Shown: positions 55,899-64,000 of the stretch, one piece after another
Layout of the letters: the number at the start of each line of letters is the position of its first letter
Numbering within the stretch: position 1 is the stretch's first letter
Assembly (NCBI RefSeq): GCF_900113045.1
Contig: NZ_FONY01000008.1
Span: forward strand, 100,368 to 164,367
DNA from: Thermoflexibacter ruber
GTDB taxonomy: Bacteria > Bacteroidota > Bacteroidia > Cytophagales > Thermoflexibacteraceae
Direction: 5' to 3'
Length of the DNA: 64,000 bases
Position numbers and translations under genes: made by a program
Notes under the pieces: generated by a model
The model's input: only the letters and a program-made list of their open reading frames with translations
What the model was told of the DNA's origin: nothing
The model's database searches: none

Positions 55899-57020
55899 TT
55901 AATATGAATCATCGTGATAACGTAGTGTAGCGTGTCCTCCTGTTTGTAGGTATTTGTCTTTTCTAAACAGCTCTACATCAGCCCAAATCATGTCATTGAC
56001 TAAACCTTTAAGGTCATATTTGGGTTTCCAATTGAGTTTAGTTTTTGCCTTGGTGGGGTCGCCAAGTAGCAAATCTACTTCCGTAGGTCTGAAATAGCGT
56101 TTATCTACTCCAATGACTTCTTTTCCTATGGGCAGTTGGAAGTCTGGATTAGCGCAACCTACTACATAGGCTTTCTCGTCTGCTCCTTCCCCCTTAAATT
56201 CTACTTCTATGCCCAACTCCTCGAAGGACATTCTTACGAAGTCGCGTATGCGTGTGGTAATCCCAGTAGCAATTACATAATCCTCTGGAGTAGGTTGCTG
56301 CAAAATTCGCCACATTGCTTCTACATAGTCTTTGGCGTGTCCCCAATCTCTTTGGGCATCTAAGTTTCCAAGAAAAATTTTATCTTGCAAGCCCAAAGCG
56401 ATACGTGCTACCCCTCTTGTAATCTTACGAGTTACAAAAGTTTCGCCTCTAAGAGGGGATTCATGATTGAAAAGGATACCATTTACAGCATACATATTGT
56501 AGGCTTCACGATAATTGACAGTAATCCAATATCCGTACATTTTAGCCACAGCGTAAGGAGAGCGTGGATAGAATGGTGTTTTCTCGCTTTGAGGGACTTC
56601 TTGGACTAAGCCGTAGAGTTCAGAAGTAGAGGCTTGATAAATCCTTGTTTTATCAATCATTCCTAAAATTCTTACTGCCTCCAAAATTCTCAATGTGCCT
56701 AATCCGTCGACATTGGCTGTATATTCAGGACTGTCAAAACTAACTTTTACATGGGACATAGCTCCCAAGTTATAAATCTCGTCAGGCTGTACTTCTTGGA
56801 CGATGCGGATAATATTGGTAGAATCGGTCAAATCCCCGTAGTGCAATACTACTTTCAAATCTTTTTCGTGTGGGTCTTGGTATAGGTGGTCTATCCTTTG
56901 GGTATTGAACAGAGAGCTTCTACGCTTAATGCCATGCACTTGATAGCCTTTAGAAATAAGTAGCTCTGTGAGATAAGCCCCGTCTTGACCAGTAATCCCC
57001 GTGATTAATGCTTTTTTCAT
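55899..57020 (-). CDS. gmd: GDP-mannose 4,6-dehydratase
   Basis: 373 residues, standard length. It converts GDP-D-mannose to GDP-4-keto-6-deoxy-D-mannose. Evidence: '[18 protein letters not shown]' (NADP Rossmann loop), '[20 protein letters not shown]', the '[16 protein letters not shown]' segment with catalytic Thr/Glu, '[12 protein letters not shown]' with the YxxxK pair, and '[19 protein letters not shown]'. With fcl directly downstream, GDP-L-fucose production is expected. The polyprenyl glycosylphosphotransferase gene lies 101 bases upstream on the same strand. Confidence 0.97.
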   Translation of the reverse strand: MKKALITGITGQDGAYLTELLISKGYQVHGIKRRSSLFNTQRIDHLYQDPHEKDLKVVLHYGDLTDSTNIIRIVQEVQPDEIYNLGAMSHVKVSFDSPEYTANVDGLGTLRILEAVRILGMIDKTRIYQASTSELYGLVQEVPQSEKTPFYPRSPYAVAKMYGYWITVNYREAYNMYAVNGILFNHESPLRGETFVTRKITRGVARIALGLQDKIFLGNLDAQRDWGHAKDYVEAMWRILQQPTPEDYVIATGITTRIRDFVRMSFEELGIEVEFKGEGADEKAYVVGCANPDFQLPIGKEVIGVDKRYFRPTEVDLLLGDPTKAKTKLNWKPKYDLKGLVNDMIWADVELFRKDKYLQTGGHATLRYHDDSY

Positions 57021-57121
57021 TTAGTTTGGATATTATTTTTAGCTCTGCAATTTACTAATAGAAAAAAAAATTACAAGTATTCTTACTCAAAATATCCTAT
57101 AATTTCTTTTGGACTAATAAA

Positions 57122-58519
57122 TTAGTAAGCATTTTCTTCTCCTTTGATGACGTTCCAAACGGTGAGGAAAATGATTTTAAGGTCAAAGAGAAGACTCCAT
57201 TTTTCCATGTATTTTACATCGTACTCTACCCTTTTTTCCATCAGGTATTGTTCTTTGGTTTCTCCTCTAAATCCGCTTACTTGGGCATAGCCAGTAATAC
57301 CTGGGGTTACAAAATGACGAAATTGATAGTTATTAATAGTTTTGGAGTATTCTTCTAACTGTTTTTGCATATTTGGGCGAGGTCCTACTACCGACATATC
57401 GCCAAGTAGTACATTAAAAAATTGAGGAAGTTCGTCTAAACTTGTTTTTCTTAGGAAAGCTCCTACTTTGGTAATTCGGTTATCTCCTCTGGTTGCTTGC
57501 TGTTCGGTTTGCGTATTGACCCTCATACTACGAAACTTATAACAGCCAAATGGTTTATTTTTCCTGCCGGGTCTTTTTTGCACAAAGAAAATAGGACCTG
57601 CGGGGTCTTCTATCTTGATACACAAGGCAATGATTGGAAAAAGCCATGGAAAAATAAGAGAAATGACCATAAAAGAAAAAACAATATCAAAGGCTCGTTT
57701 CAGTATTTGATTTACTTTGGAACTGAGAGGTTCGCGACGCACACTGACAACTTTTATTATATCAAATACAAATACATTGACATTTTCATCTAAATATTTT
57801 TTGTTATTCTCATTGACCACTATGCGTAAATAAATAAAATTGGCATCTGCAAACTTTTGTAACTCCTCGATAAACTCAGGCGAAGGCTGGTCTAAGGCTA
57901 CATAAATCTCGTCAATGTTTTCTTTCTTACAATATATCTGCACATCTTCTATCCCTCCTCTAATCAAGTGATTATAAGGATTATTGCGAGTTTTTTGGTC
58001 AAAAAAGCCCATGAATTTATAGCCAAAAGACTTATAAGAGTTGAAATAATTGTAAAGCGTAATTCCCGCAGGCGTAGTACCTAAGATAATAACTTTGGTA
58101 TCGTTAATGCCCGATTGTTTGTAGTACTTTACGAAATTGATGTATAAAAATCTGAAAACAAAGGTCAAGCAACTTACTAAAGCATAGACGGCTACTACAT
58201 AACCCACATGAATCCCTACACTCAGATTCATCACATAAATAATCATTATTAAGAGGTGGAAACCATAGGTGAGCATTAGGTCTTTTGCCATAGTATTTAC
58301 CTCCATAAATCTCTCTATTTGATAGGCACGATTAAAAAGAGTAGAAACCAACCAAGTAGCGCAGAATATAGTGTAAAATGTAGAATATCTATCGTCAAAG
58401 CTAATATCTGGATTTACTAACCAATAATAAATTAATCGTAATGAGAAATCTATCAAACAGACATCAATGATGACAAGCAAAAACGCAACAAAATTAAAAG
58501 TGGGTAACAGCTTTTTCAT
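57122..58519 (-). CDS. Undecaprenyl-phosphate glycosylphosphotransferase (WcaJ-like), starts exopolysaccharide repeat
   Basis: 465 residues. Four hydrophobic N-terminal spans (about 10-130), a Rossmann-like middle domain ('VIILGTTPAGITLYNYFNSYKS'), a fifth span (about 280-305), and a C-terminal bacterial sugar transferase domain with 'KRAFDIVFSF', 'GPIFFVQKRPGRKNKPFGCYKFRSM', 'LRKTSLDELPQFFNVLLGDMSVVGPRP' and 'PGITGYAQVSGFRG'. The tail 'KGEENAY' is characteristic of WcaJ-type enzymes. It transfers a hexose-1-phosphate, usually glucose, from a nucleotide sugar to undecaprenyl phosphate at the inner membrane. It is the first gene of the minus-strand cluster and has a good promoter upstream. Confidence 0.94.
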   Translation of the reverse strand: MKKLLPTFNFVAFLLVIIDVCLIDFSLRLIYYWLVNPDISFDDRYSTFYTIFCATWLVSTLFNRAYQIERFMEVNTMAKDLMLTYGFHLLIMIIYVMNLSVGIHVGYVVAVYALVSCLTFVFRFLYINFVKYYKQSGINDTKVIILGTTPAGITLYNYFNSYKSFGYKFMGFFDQKTRNNPYNHLIRGGIEDVQIYCKKENIDEIYVALDQPSPEFIEELQKFADANFIYLRIVVNENNKKYLDENVNVFVFDIIKVVSVRREPLSSKVNQILKRAFDIVFSFMVISLIFPWLFPIIALCIKIEDPAGPIFFVQKRPGRKNKPFGCYKFRSMRVNTQTEQQATRGDNRITKVGAFLRKTSLDELPQFFNVLLGDMSVVGPRPNMQKQLEEYSKTINNYQFRHFVTPGITGYAQVSGFRGETKEQYLMEKRVEYDVKYMEKWSLLFDLKIIFLTVWNVIKGEENAY

Positions 58520-58582
58520 AATTATTCCTTTTTAGGTATGAATTATTTGATACAAGCACAGTAGAGTTAAATTAATTTATGA

Positions 58583-58612
58583 CAAAATTAAGATGTTTTT
58601 TTTTATTTGCAA
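58583..58612 (-). promoter_or_regulatory. Bacteroidota-type promoter for the exopolysaccharide cluster
   Basis: On the minus strand TTTTTTG (ending at 58610), a 19-base spacer, then TAATTTTG (58590 to 58583). This is a full consensus match. A start near 58577 would give a leader of about 57 bases before the ATG at 58519. Confidence 0.75.
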
Positions 58613-58923
58613 AAAATAATAGAAATTTTTATAAAATATTTTTTTGAATTTTTTTAATGTTTTTGATAGATTATCTATTAGTGAATAGCATAGTAAAAGG
58701 ATAAAATTATATATGTAAGTAATTTATAATAAATATTTTAATAATAAAATTTAGTCTTTTGAATAAAATTTTTACTTTACGAGTATTGGACTATTTTAAT
58801 ATTAACATAGGATAAAATCTATATTTATATCAATTAAAATAGAGTTTGTCAAAAATACATATTAAAATATTTAATTGTACTTTTCTAATAATTTTGTATA
58901 ATTTTTTCATTACAGGTCTTTTT

Positions 58924-58956
58924 TGTACGGAAACGGGCTAATGGTGTACGAAAATG
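58924..58956 (+). promoter_or_regulatory. Direct repeat pair, candidate activator site
   Basis: TGTACGGAAACGG (58924-58936) and TGTACGAAAATG (58945-58956) share TGTACG-AAA-G with start-to-start spacing of 21 bp, two DNA turns. They lie about 70-100 bases upstream of a TTGGCAC element, a layout seen with sigma-54 enhancer sites. Confidence 0.4.
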
Positions 58957-59094
58957 AACTGATTTTTTCTTAATCTATAAACGATATTATAATTAAGATG
59001 CTGTTTTTTAAGTGTTTATATAAATTGGCACACTCTTAGACTAATACATTCACGTCAATTAATTTGTGTATAAAACTTTAAAAAACTTAACGCG

Positions 59095-59718
59095 ATGAAA
59101 ACTGTAAGAAATTTATTTGCTTTTATCTTTGCATTAGCATTTGTAATTGGTGGTAACGCTTATGCGTTCAATGGTACTCCAAATGAGGGTTATGAAGTAA
59201 CAGCTTCTGAGAAATTTGCCTATAGCATTTTTGCACTTCAATCCTCTCTCAAGTTTAGATTGAATTTTGACAATGAAGATGGTAGTGATGTAACAGTGAA
59301 AATTTTTGACCCTAACGGTAAGTTGGCTTTTGCTGAAACTATTAAACGCAAAGTAGAAGTTCGCAGAAACTACGACCTGTCTTCTATCGGAAAAGGTATT
59401 TACACTGTTGAAGTAATAGATGGAGATTTTAAGGCTTCTCACAAAATAGGGGTAGGGGTAGCTGCTCCCCAGGGCGAGTTTAACGCATACGTTTCTAAGC
59501 TGCATGAAGGCTCCGTGAAAGTTGCGTATCAAAATGCTAATGATGGATATGTAAACATTGTTTTGAGAGATGAGAAAGGTAATGTTGTGTATGATGAGGT
59601 AAGTCAAGACGCTCAGTATGCTCGTAAGTTTAACCTTTCCAAACTCAAGAGAGGAACTTATACTATGAGTGTAACTTCTGGGAAGAAAACAGTGGAACAA
59701 GTTTATAGCATACAATAA
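59095..59718 (+). CDS. Secreted two-domain beta-sandwich protein (DUF3244/T9SS-CTD-like fold)
   Basis: 207 residues. A signal peptide (cut near AYA-F, residue 24) is followed by two similar domains of about 85 residues. Each has 'V.I.D..G...' then a 'YDLSSIGKGIYTVEVIDG' or 'FNLSKLKRGTYTMSVTSGK' hairpin, the pattern shared by DUF3244 and by type A T9SS C-terminal domains. Since no large cargo domain precedes them, it is more likely a free-standing periplasmic or surface protein than a cargo. It faces the polysaccharide cluster across a 575-base regulatory region and ends at a strong terminator, so it is monocistronic and probably strongly expressed; that last point is inference. Confidence 0.75.
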   Translation: MKTVRNLFAFIFALAFVIGGNAYAFNGTPNEGYEVTASEKFAYSIFALQSSLKFRLNFDNEDGSDVTVKIFDPNGKLAFAETIKRKVEVRRNYDLSSIGKGIYTVEVIDGDFKASHKIGVGVAAPQGEFNAYVSKLHEGSVKVAYQNANDGYVNIVLRDEKGNVVYDEVSQDAQYARKFNLSKLKRGTYTMSVTSGKKTVEQVYSIQ

Positions 59719-59735
59719 GACTTTGCTAAAAAATG

Positions 59736-59769
59736 AAAAGGTGATAGGCTTTTGTCTATCACCTTTTTT
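59736..59769 (+). terminator. Rho-independent terminator after the small secreted protein gene
   Basis: A 12-bp stem (AAAAGGTGATAG at 59736-59747, CTATCACCTTTT at 59756-59767) with an 8-base loop, merging into a T-tract to 59769. Confidence 0.9.
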
Positions 59770-59820
59770 ATTTTATCAAGTATATATGTTTTATTTGTAT
59801 TTTCTATAAAAATACAAAAG

Positions 59821-61119
59821 ATGACTATAAAAAATCGCTGGCTTTCTCAATGGCTTGTTCGTGCTAATCCTTTTTTCTTTTCTGTGTATGCTTCATTAGT
59901 TGCTTTTTGTGCTTATACGTGCATTTTTGCATTTAGAAAGCCTTTTACGGTAGCTACTTTTGAAGGAGTGAGTTTATGGGGGGTAGATTACAAAATCTGG
60001 TTGATAAGTGCGCAGGTAATTGGCTATATGATTTCTAAGTTTATAGGCATTAAAGTTATTGCGGAGATGTCGGGAGAAAAACGAGCCTTGGGGATTCTTG
60101 TCATGGTAGTTTTTGCAGGTTTTTCTCTATTAGGATTTGCTTTTGTCGCTCCGCCGTACAATATTATTTTTATGTTTTTGAATGGCTTGCCTTTGGGTAT
60201 GGGCTGGGGCTTTATGCTGGGCTATCTGGAAGGAAGGCGAGTAACAGAAGTATTAAGTGCAGGGTTATCAGTGAGTTTTATTTTTTCCTCTGGCTTTTCC
60301 AAAAGCATTGGCAAGTGGGTAATGGAAAAGGGTGGCTTTTCCGAGTATACTATGCCCTTAGTAGTAGCAAGCCTGTTTGCTATCCCTTTGGTTTTTTTTG
60401 TGTATCTTTTAGATCACCTTCCTCCACCTTCTGCCATAGACGAAGCCTACCGTACCAAACGACAACCAATGAATGCTAAAGAGCGAATTAACTTTGTCAA
60501 AACTTTTTTGGGAGGTTTAATTTTGCTAATAGTAAGTTACATATTTTTAACTATTTACAGAGAATTTAGAGATAACTATGCGGCAGAGATTTGGCAGGCT
60601 TTGGGCTACGGTAGTTCTGCAAATATTTTTACCCTTACAGAAACGCCAGTGGCTTTGTGCGTGATGATTTGCGTGAGTCTGGTCATGGCAGTCAAAGACA
60701 ATAAAAATGCACTTATCATCAATCATATTATGATTTTTGCTGGTTTTCTTTTGATAGGATTAAGTACTTTTGCATTTCAGCAAACATGGATTAGTCCCGT
60801 GTGGTGGATTATTTTAGTAGGTTTGGGCTTGTATTTAGGTTATGTGCCTTTTAACAGTGTACTGTTTGATAGGTTGATTGCCACTTTCCGATATGTAAGT
60901 AATGTAGGTTTTTTGATTTATTTGGCAGATTCTTTTGGGTACTTGGGTAGCATCAGCGTATTATTTTACAAGAATTTTGGACAACTTGAAGTAAGCTGGT
61001 TGGCGTTTTTTATTAATATTAGTTATATCGTATCTATAGTAGGAAGTTTACTTATGTTGGCTTCACTCGGATATTTTTTAAGAAAGTATCAAATACAATT
61101 TTCCTTTCCTAAGCGATAA
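59821..61119 (+). CDS. DUF5690 family membrane transporter (MFS-like)
   Basis: 432 residues from the ATG at 59821. A longer frame from a TTG at 59752 is rejected because it starts inside the terminator stem. About 12 hydrophobic spans; the start 'NPFFFSVYASLVAFCAYTCIFAFRKPFTVATF' with the short 'FRKPF' loop is typical of the DUF5690 group, a branch related to the major facilitator superfamily. Later landmarks: 'GYMISKFIGIKVIAEM', 'NGLPLGMGWGFMLGYLEGRR' and 'YLGYVPFNSVLFDRLIA'. Substrate unknown. A sodium:solute symporter starts 74 bases downstream, and the two genes may be one transcript. Confidence 0.85.
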   Translation: MTIKNRWLSQWLVRANPFFFSVYASLVAFCAYTCIFAFRKPFTVATFEGVSLWGVDYKIWLISAQVIGYMISKFIGIKVIAEMSGEKRALGILVMVVFAGFSLLGFAFVAPPYNIIFMFLNGLPLGMGWGFMLGYLEGRRVTEVLSAGLSVSFIFSSGFSKSIGKWVMEKGGFSEYTMPLVVASLFAIPLVFFVYLLDHLPPPSAIDEAYRTKRQPMNAKERINFVKTFLGGLILLIVSYIFLTIYREFRDNYAAEIWQALGYGSSANIFTLTETPVALCVMICVSLVMAVKDNKNALIINHIMIFAGFLLIGLSTFAFQQTWISPVWWIILVGLGLYLGYVPFNSVLFDRLIATFRYVSNVGFLIYLADSFGYLGSISVLFYKNFGQLEVSWLAFFINISYIVSIVGSLLMLASLGYFLRKYQIQFSFPKR

Positions 61120-61193
61120 ATCAAGATGTTTTTTACATATTTGCTTTTCAAAATATATTATTGTAGCAGATAAATAAAAAATACCAGAACATA

Positions 61194-62570
61194 GTGCTAC
61201 TATTCTCTATCATTATTTACATCATTTTCACGCTCTTAATTGGGGTGTACGCTTCTCGCTTTGTTAAGACAGCCAGCGATTTTGCCGTGGCAGGTAAGCG
61301 TTTGCCTTTATTTTTGTCGGCTACTACGCTTTTTGCGACATGGTTTGGTGCAGAAACTATTTTAGGAGCAACTTCTGAATTTGTAGAAAAGGGAGTCTTA
61401 GGCATTATAGAAGAGCCTTTTGGGGCGGCTCTATGCTTGTTTTTAGTAGGTGGCTTTTTTGCTAAACGCTTGTATAGAATGGATATGCTTACCTTTGGAG
61501 ATTTTTTTCTTAGTCGATTTGGCAAGAAAGTAGAGTTAGTCTCCAGCGTACTGATGTTTTTATCTTTCTTAGGCTGGACGGCAGCTCAGTTTGTAGCTTG
61601 GGGAATTATGCTTTCGGTAGTTACCGATATTCCTACCCAATACGGTATATTTATTGGTGCATTTATCATTGTTGTTTATACTTACATTGGGGGAATGTGG
61701 GCTATTTCCTTGACAGACTTTATTCAGACTATAGTCATAGTTGTTGGTTTATTATTTTTGGCTTTTGACTTGATGGCAGAGGCAGGAGGCTGGACAACTG
61801 TGATTGGGAATACTCCTGAGGGTTTTTTTGACTTTTTCCCCGAACCTCGTTTTGAGGCGATAAGCCATTATGCAAGCGAATGGATGGCGATAGGATTAGG
61901 CTCTATCGCAAGTCAAGATATTTTACAACGCATCATGGCGGCAAAAAATGAGAAAGTAGCTGTAAGGGCTTCGTATCTGGGCGGATTTATGTACTTGACG
62001 ATTGCTGCTTTACCCTTGCTTATAGGATTGTGTGCCAAAGAGTTAGAGCCTACTTTGTTGGAAGAGGACATACAGAAAATATTGCCAAGCGTAGTTATGC
62101 GGCATACTAACGTTTTGGTGCAAATAATGTTTTTTGGGGCTTTACTTTCTGCTATTATGAGTACGGCAAGTGGAACGTTGCTTGCTCCTGCTACGGTCTT
62201 GGCAGAAAATCTAATTAAACCCTATTTGAAAAAAGAACTAACGGATAAGCAACTACTTAGACTTTTTAGATTTTGTGTATTTGTATTTGCTTGCTTATCA
62301 GTTATCGTGGCGAGTATCAAAGGAAATGTTTATAGATTAGCAAGTTATGCTTCTATTGTCAATTTGGTTTGTCTATTTATCCCTTTGGTAGGGGGAATGT
62401 TCTGGAAAAAATCTACTGCTCGCGGAGCGATGCTTTCTATGCTGTTGGGCTTAGCGGTTTGGTTATTTTTTGAAATCAGTGAAGTGGTGCATTTCCCTGC
62501 CTTGCTTATTGGACTGATAGTAAGCATCTTGGGCATGATAGTAGGAAGTTTATCAGAAAAAACAACATAA
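61194..62570 (+). CDS. Sodium:solute symporter family protein (SSS)
   Basis: 458 residues from a GTG start, as no ATG gives the full first span. About 13 membrane spans. Typical SSS landmarks: 'DFAVAGKRLPLFLSATTLFATWFGAETILGA', 'YTYIGGMWAISLTDFIQTIVIVVGLL', 'GSIASQDILQRIMAAKNEKVAVRAS' and 'FFGALLSAIMSTASGTLLAPATVLAENL', the last being the Na+-site helix. It couples Na+ entry to uptake of a sugar, amino acid, nucleoside or similar; the substrate is not readable. A small two-span protein follows at 13 bases. Confidence 0.92.
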   Translation: MLLFSIIIYIIFTLLIGVYASRFVKTASDFAVAGKRLPLFLSATTLFATWFGAETILGATSEFVEKGVLGIIEEPFGAALCLFLVGGFFAKRLYRMDMLTFGDFFLSRFGKKVELVSSVLMFLSFLGWTAAQFVAWGIMLSVVTDIPTQYGIFIGAFIIVVYTYIGGMWAISLTDFIQTIVIVVGLLFLAFDLMAEAGGWTTVIGNTPEGFFDFFPEPRFEAISHYASEWMAIGLGSIASQDILQRIMAAKNEKVAVRASYLGGFMYLTIAALPLLIGLCAKELEPTLLEEDIQKILPSVVMRHTNVLVQIMFFGALLSAIMSTASGTLLAPATVLAENLIKPYLKKELTDKQLLRLFRFCVFVFACLSVIVASIKGNVYRLASYASIVNLVCLFIPLVGGMFWKKSTARGAMLSMLLGLAVWLFFEISEVVHFPALLIGLIVSILGMIVGSLSEKTT

Positions 62571-62583
62571 AACTCAATAAAAT

Positions 62584-62754
62584 ATGAAAATCATACTAAG
62601 TATTATTGCGGCTATTGGCTTAGGACTGACCGTTATTCCTGCATTTTTAGTATTTAGTGGACTAATGACTTTGGATTCCTATAAGAATCTAATGGTAATG
62701 GGAATGTTATGTTGGTTTGTAAGTGTCCCTTTTTTGTTGAAAAAGAAGCCGTAA
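62584..62754 (+). CDS. Small two-span membrane protein behind the symporter (56 residues)
   Basis: ATG at 62584, stop TAA at 62752-62754, 13 bases after the symporter gene on the same strand. Two hydrophobic helices (about residues 3-26 'IILSIIAAIGLGLTVIPAFL' and 37-52 'VMGMLCWFVSVPFLL') are joined by a short polar turn (DSYKN), with a basic KKKP end that should face the cytoplasm. I recall small proteins of this shape encoded beside transporters in Bacteroidota. A role as transporter subunit or stabiliser is inferred from position only. Confidence 0.65.
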   Translation: MKIILSIIAAIGLGLTVIPAFLVFSGLMTLDSYKNLMVMGMLCWFVSVPFLLKKKP

Positions 62755-62795
62755 AACCCAATAAGGTTCTACGACTTACGTTAAATATTTTCAAA

Positions 62796-63893
62796 TTATG
62801 TCAAAAAAATATTCATTAATCCGTCAGCTACCTCAAAGCTACCAAAAAACAGCCCTGTACCAAAAGTAACATTTCTATCACTAACATTCTCCAAGACAAA
62901 GGGAAAGGCACTTACAGCAATCATGCTAAAAGCAATGGCAAATAACAAGGCAGAAATTACAGTAAGTACTTCTACCTCTGAGGCAAATATAGCACTAATA
63001 AAGCTAAATGCCAAAGCCAAGCCTATAAGTACAGAACGTTTTACCCCGATGTTCTGAACATAGCTACTCATGGGGACAGCGCATACTGCACTGATTACCA
63101 AAAGTACAGAAACATATTGCTTACCTTCTAAGCTTTCTGATGTAAAAAAAGAGATTTTATCGTTCAAAATTTCAGGAAAAACATTCATCAAAATAGCATT
63201 TGCTAAACCAAAGGCTAAACCTATCAAGCCAATTTTGCCAAAATGGTCATCTCTATAATCATCATCTGATGAGGTATTTCGCACAAACTCAATTTCTTTA
63301 GTAGTGCGCCTGAAAATAAACCCTGCAATCAGCAATAAAACCCCGCCTGTTATAAAAGTAGAAGCTGCCCCTATTGTGTCTATAATATTCACAACTACGG
63401 GTTCTAAAGCATATAGCAGTTCAGTAATCACTGCCAGCACAGACATTGCCAAAGGCAAGCGATGCGCTGGAGCAAAAAGTTCCAGCATAGAGTTTGCTGG
63501 ACTATGAAAGATATTCATAGAAACTAACCAAAGCACTATCATCACGGGAAGAATAAATTTAAGACTTTCCATAGGGTTGCCTGCCACAGTAAAAGCAACA
63601 GCCATGAAAATCATCGCAGTAATGCTAATGCCTACTGTGGTAACAACAAAATGATTACCATTTTTGCGAATCATATAATCTCCTATTAGCCCCGCCAAGG
63701 GAGGAATGCAAGCTAAAATGAGTGCTTGAGCAATATTCAAGAAAAGTGTGAGGTCTGTAACTTCAAATTTTTCAAGTAGTTTGGGTTGATAATTGTGATA
63801 GGCTATCCAGCTAATGACAATCGCTGCATTGAGCGCACCTAAACTGAAAAGTTGTTGCCAATTAATTTTTTGATTTGCTAATGAGTGCGACAT
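62796..63893 (-). CDS. Major facilitator superfamily transporter
   Basis: 365 residues with about 11 hydrophobic spans. MFS-like features include the first-half loop 'LACIPPLAGLIGDYMIRKNG' and 'SPANSMLELFAPAHRLPLAMSVLAVITELLYAL', which resembles the GPH/sucrose-type branch, and a symmetric second half with 'MSSYVQNIGVKRSVLIG'. It is somewhat short for the family, and the C-terminal span ends abruptly at 'DGLMNIFLT'. Substrate unknown. It is convergent with the symporter operon and starts 20 bases after the stop of a gene that enters from the right edge. Confidence 0.82.
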   Translation of the reverse strand: MSHSLANQKINWQQLFSLGALNAAIVISWIAYHNYQPKLLEKFEVTDLTLFLNIAQALILACIPPLAGLIGDYMIRKNGNHFVVTTVGISITAMIFMAVAFTVAGNPMESLKFILPVMIVLWLVSMNIFHSPANSMLELFAPAHRLPLAMSVLAVITELLYALEPVVVNIIDTIGAASTFITGGVLLLIAGFIFRRTTKEIEFVRNTSSDDDYRDDHFGKIGLIGLAFGLANAILMNVFPEILNDKISFFTSESLEGKQYVSVLLVISAVCAVPMSSYVQNIGVKRSVLIGLALAFSFISAIFASEVEVLTVISALLFAIAFSMIAVSAFPFVLENVSDRNVTFGTGLFFGSFEVADGLMNIFLT

Positions 63894-63913
63894 AGAGTTT
63901 TAAAGAGTTATAC

Positions 63914-64000
63914 TCAATAAAAATTGGTTTTGGTTTTAGGGATATGAAAATTCCAAGAAATTAAGGTTTCTAATTCCTGCTTATATTGGGCAATATGGGT
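63914..64000 (-). CDS. 3' end of an unidentified gene, truncated by the window edge
   Basis: 28 codons plus TGA (63914-63916), open to the window edge, reading 'YKQELETLISWNFHIPKTKT' near the end. Position and strand fit the upstream gene of an operon with the MFS transporter (20 bases apart). Too short to name. Confidence 0.45.
   Translation of the reverse strand, partial: THIAQYKQELETLISWNFHIPKTKTNFY

Larger units (their letters stand above)
58520..59094. other. Long AT-rich divergent regulatory region
   Basis: 575 bases with no credible gene. The minus-strand side holds a clear promoter for the polysaccharide cluster (58583-58612). The + side holds a pair of direct repeats (58924-58956) and a sigma-54-like TTGGCAC element (59025-59031) ahead of the gene at 59095. 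The middle is very AT-rich, with poly-T runs. Confidence 0.55.

Noticed and set aside
59752..59820. TTG-initiated N-terminal extension of the DUF5690 gene
   Set aside because: It would begin inside the terminator stem-loop; the ATG at 59821 gives a normal family N-terminus.
1..64000. tRNA, rRNA, transposase, integrase or CRISPR features
   Set aside because: I looked through the gaps and proteins and found no supporting sequence for any of them.

Overview
The window looks like chromosomal DNA of a member of the Bacteroidota, most likely a Cytophagales-type bacterium. By eye it is AT-rich. It carries several lineage-typical families: a SusC/TonB-type receptor paired with a DUF4249 lipoprotein, PorP/SprF and PorE-like proteins of the type IX secretion system (T9SS), a giant PKD-rich protein ending in the 'gliding-motility-associated' type B sorting domain, and DUF5690. 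Several upstream regions hold the Bacteroidota promoter pattern (TTG / TAnnTTTG). No rRNA, tRNA, CRISPR array, transposase or phage gene was seen. The genus cannot be named from this sequence.

Layout. (1) 1-2.8 kb: 3' part of a TonB-dependent receptor and its DUF4249 lipoprotein, closed by a strong terminator. (2) 2.8-27.3 kb, minus strand: a T9SS-linked surface-adhesin region. It contains a 5,668-residue SprB-like protein (about 15 PKD-type units, 31 two-cysteine PKD-like modules, five DUF11-type modules, type B C-terminal domain), a PorP/SprF-family partner, a PorE-like protein (TPR, beta-propeller, OmpA) and a second OmpA-family protein with three repeated modules. A Uma2 protein, a two-ORF SHOCT locus and three clusters of short hairpin repeats lie between them. 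(3) 28-37.7 kb: a periplasmic-TPR/PP2C (SpoIIE) phosphatase, a GH140-like hydrolase with an NCS1 permease, a small membrane ORF, a DCC1-like protein, a secreted caspase-like protein and a CAP-domain protein. (4) 37.8-46.5 kb, minus strand: a tight run FN3-repeat lipoprotein, TonB-dependent receptor, second TPR/PP2C phosphatase. (5) 46.8-52.2 kb: an unknown membrane protein, an orphan ParA, a propeller sensor whose histidine-kinase core has lost its key residues, and inorganic pyrophosphatase. (6) 52.4-58.5 kb: a short-type 6-phosphogluconate dehydrogenase, then an exopolysaccharide cluster on the minus strand (polyprenyl glycosylphosphotransferase, gmd, fcl, WecG/TagA-type and GT2 glycosyltransferases), read from a well-formed promoter. 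(7) 59-64 kb: a small secreted beta-domain protein, a DUF5690 transporter, an SSS symporter with a small membrane protein behind it, an MFS transporter and the 3' end of one more gene.

How the genes may work together. The PorP/SprF-like and PorE-like proteins are the expected outer-membrane and periplasmic partners for export and display of the giant type B protein, and the fucose-type polysaccharide cluster would add another surface component. The two TPR-TM-PP2C phosphatases and the propeller pseudokinase would carry envelope signals inward, but their cytoplasmic partners are not in this window. The points I find least ordinary are the degenerate sensor kinase, the lipoprotein-receptor-phosphatase operon, the 31-fold two-cysteine array, and the hairpin repeats whose arms co-vary.
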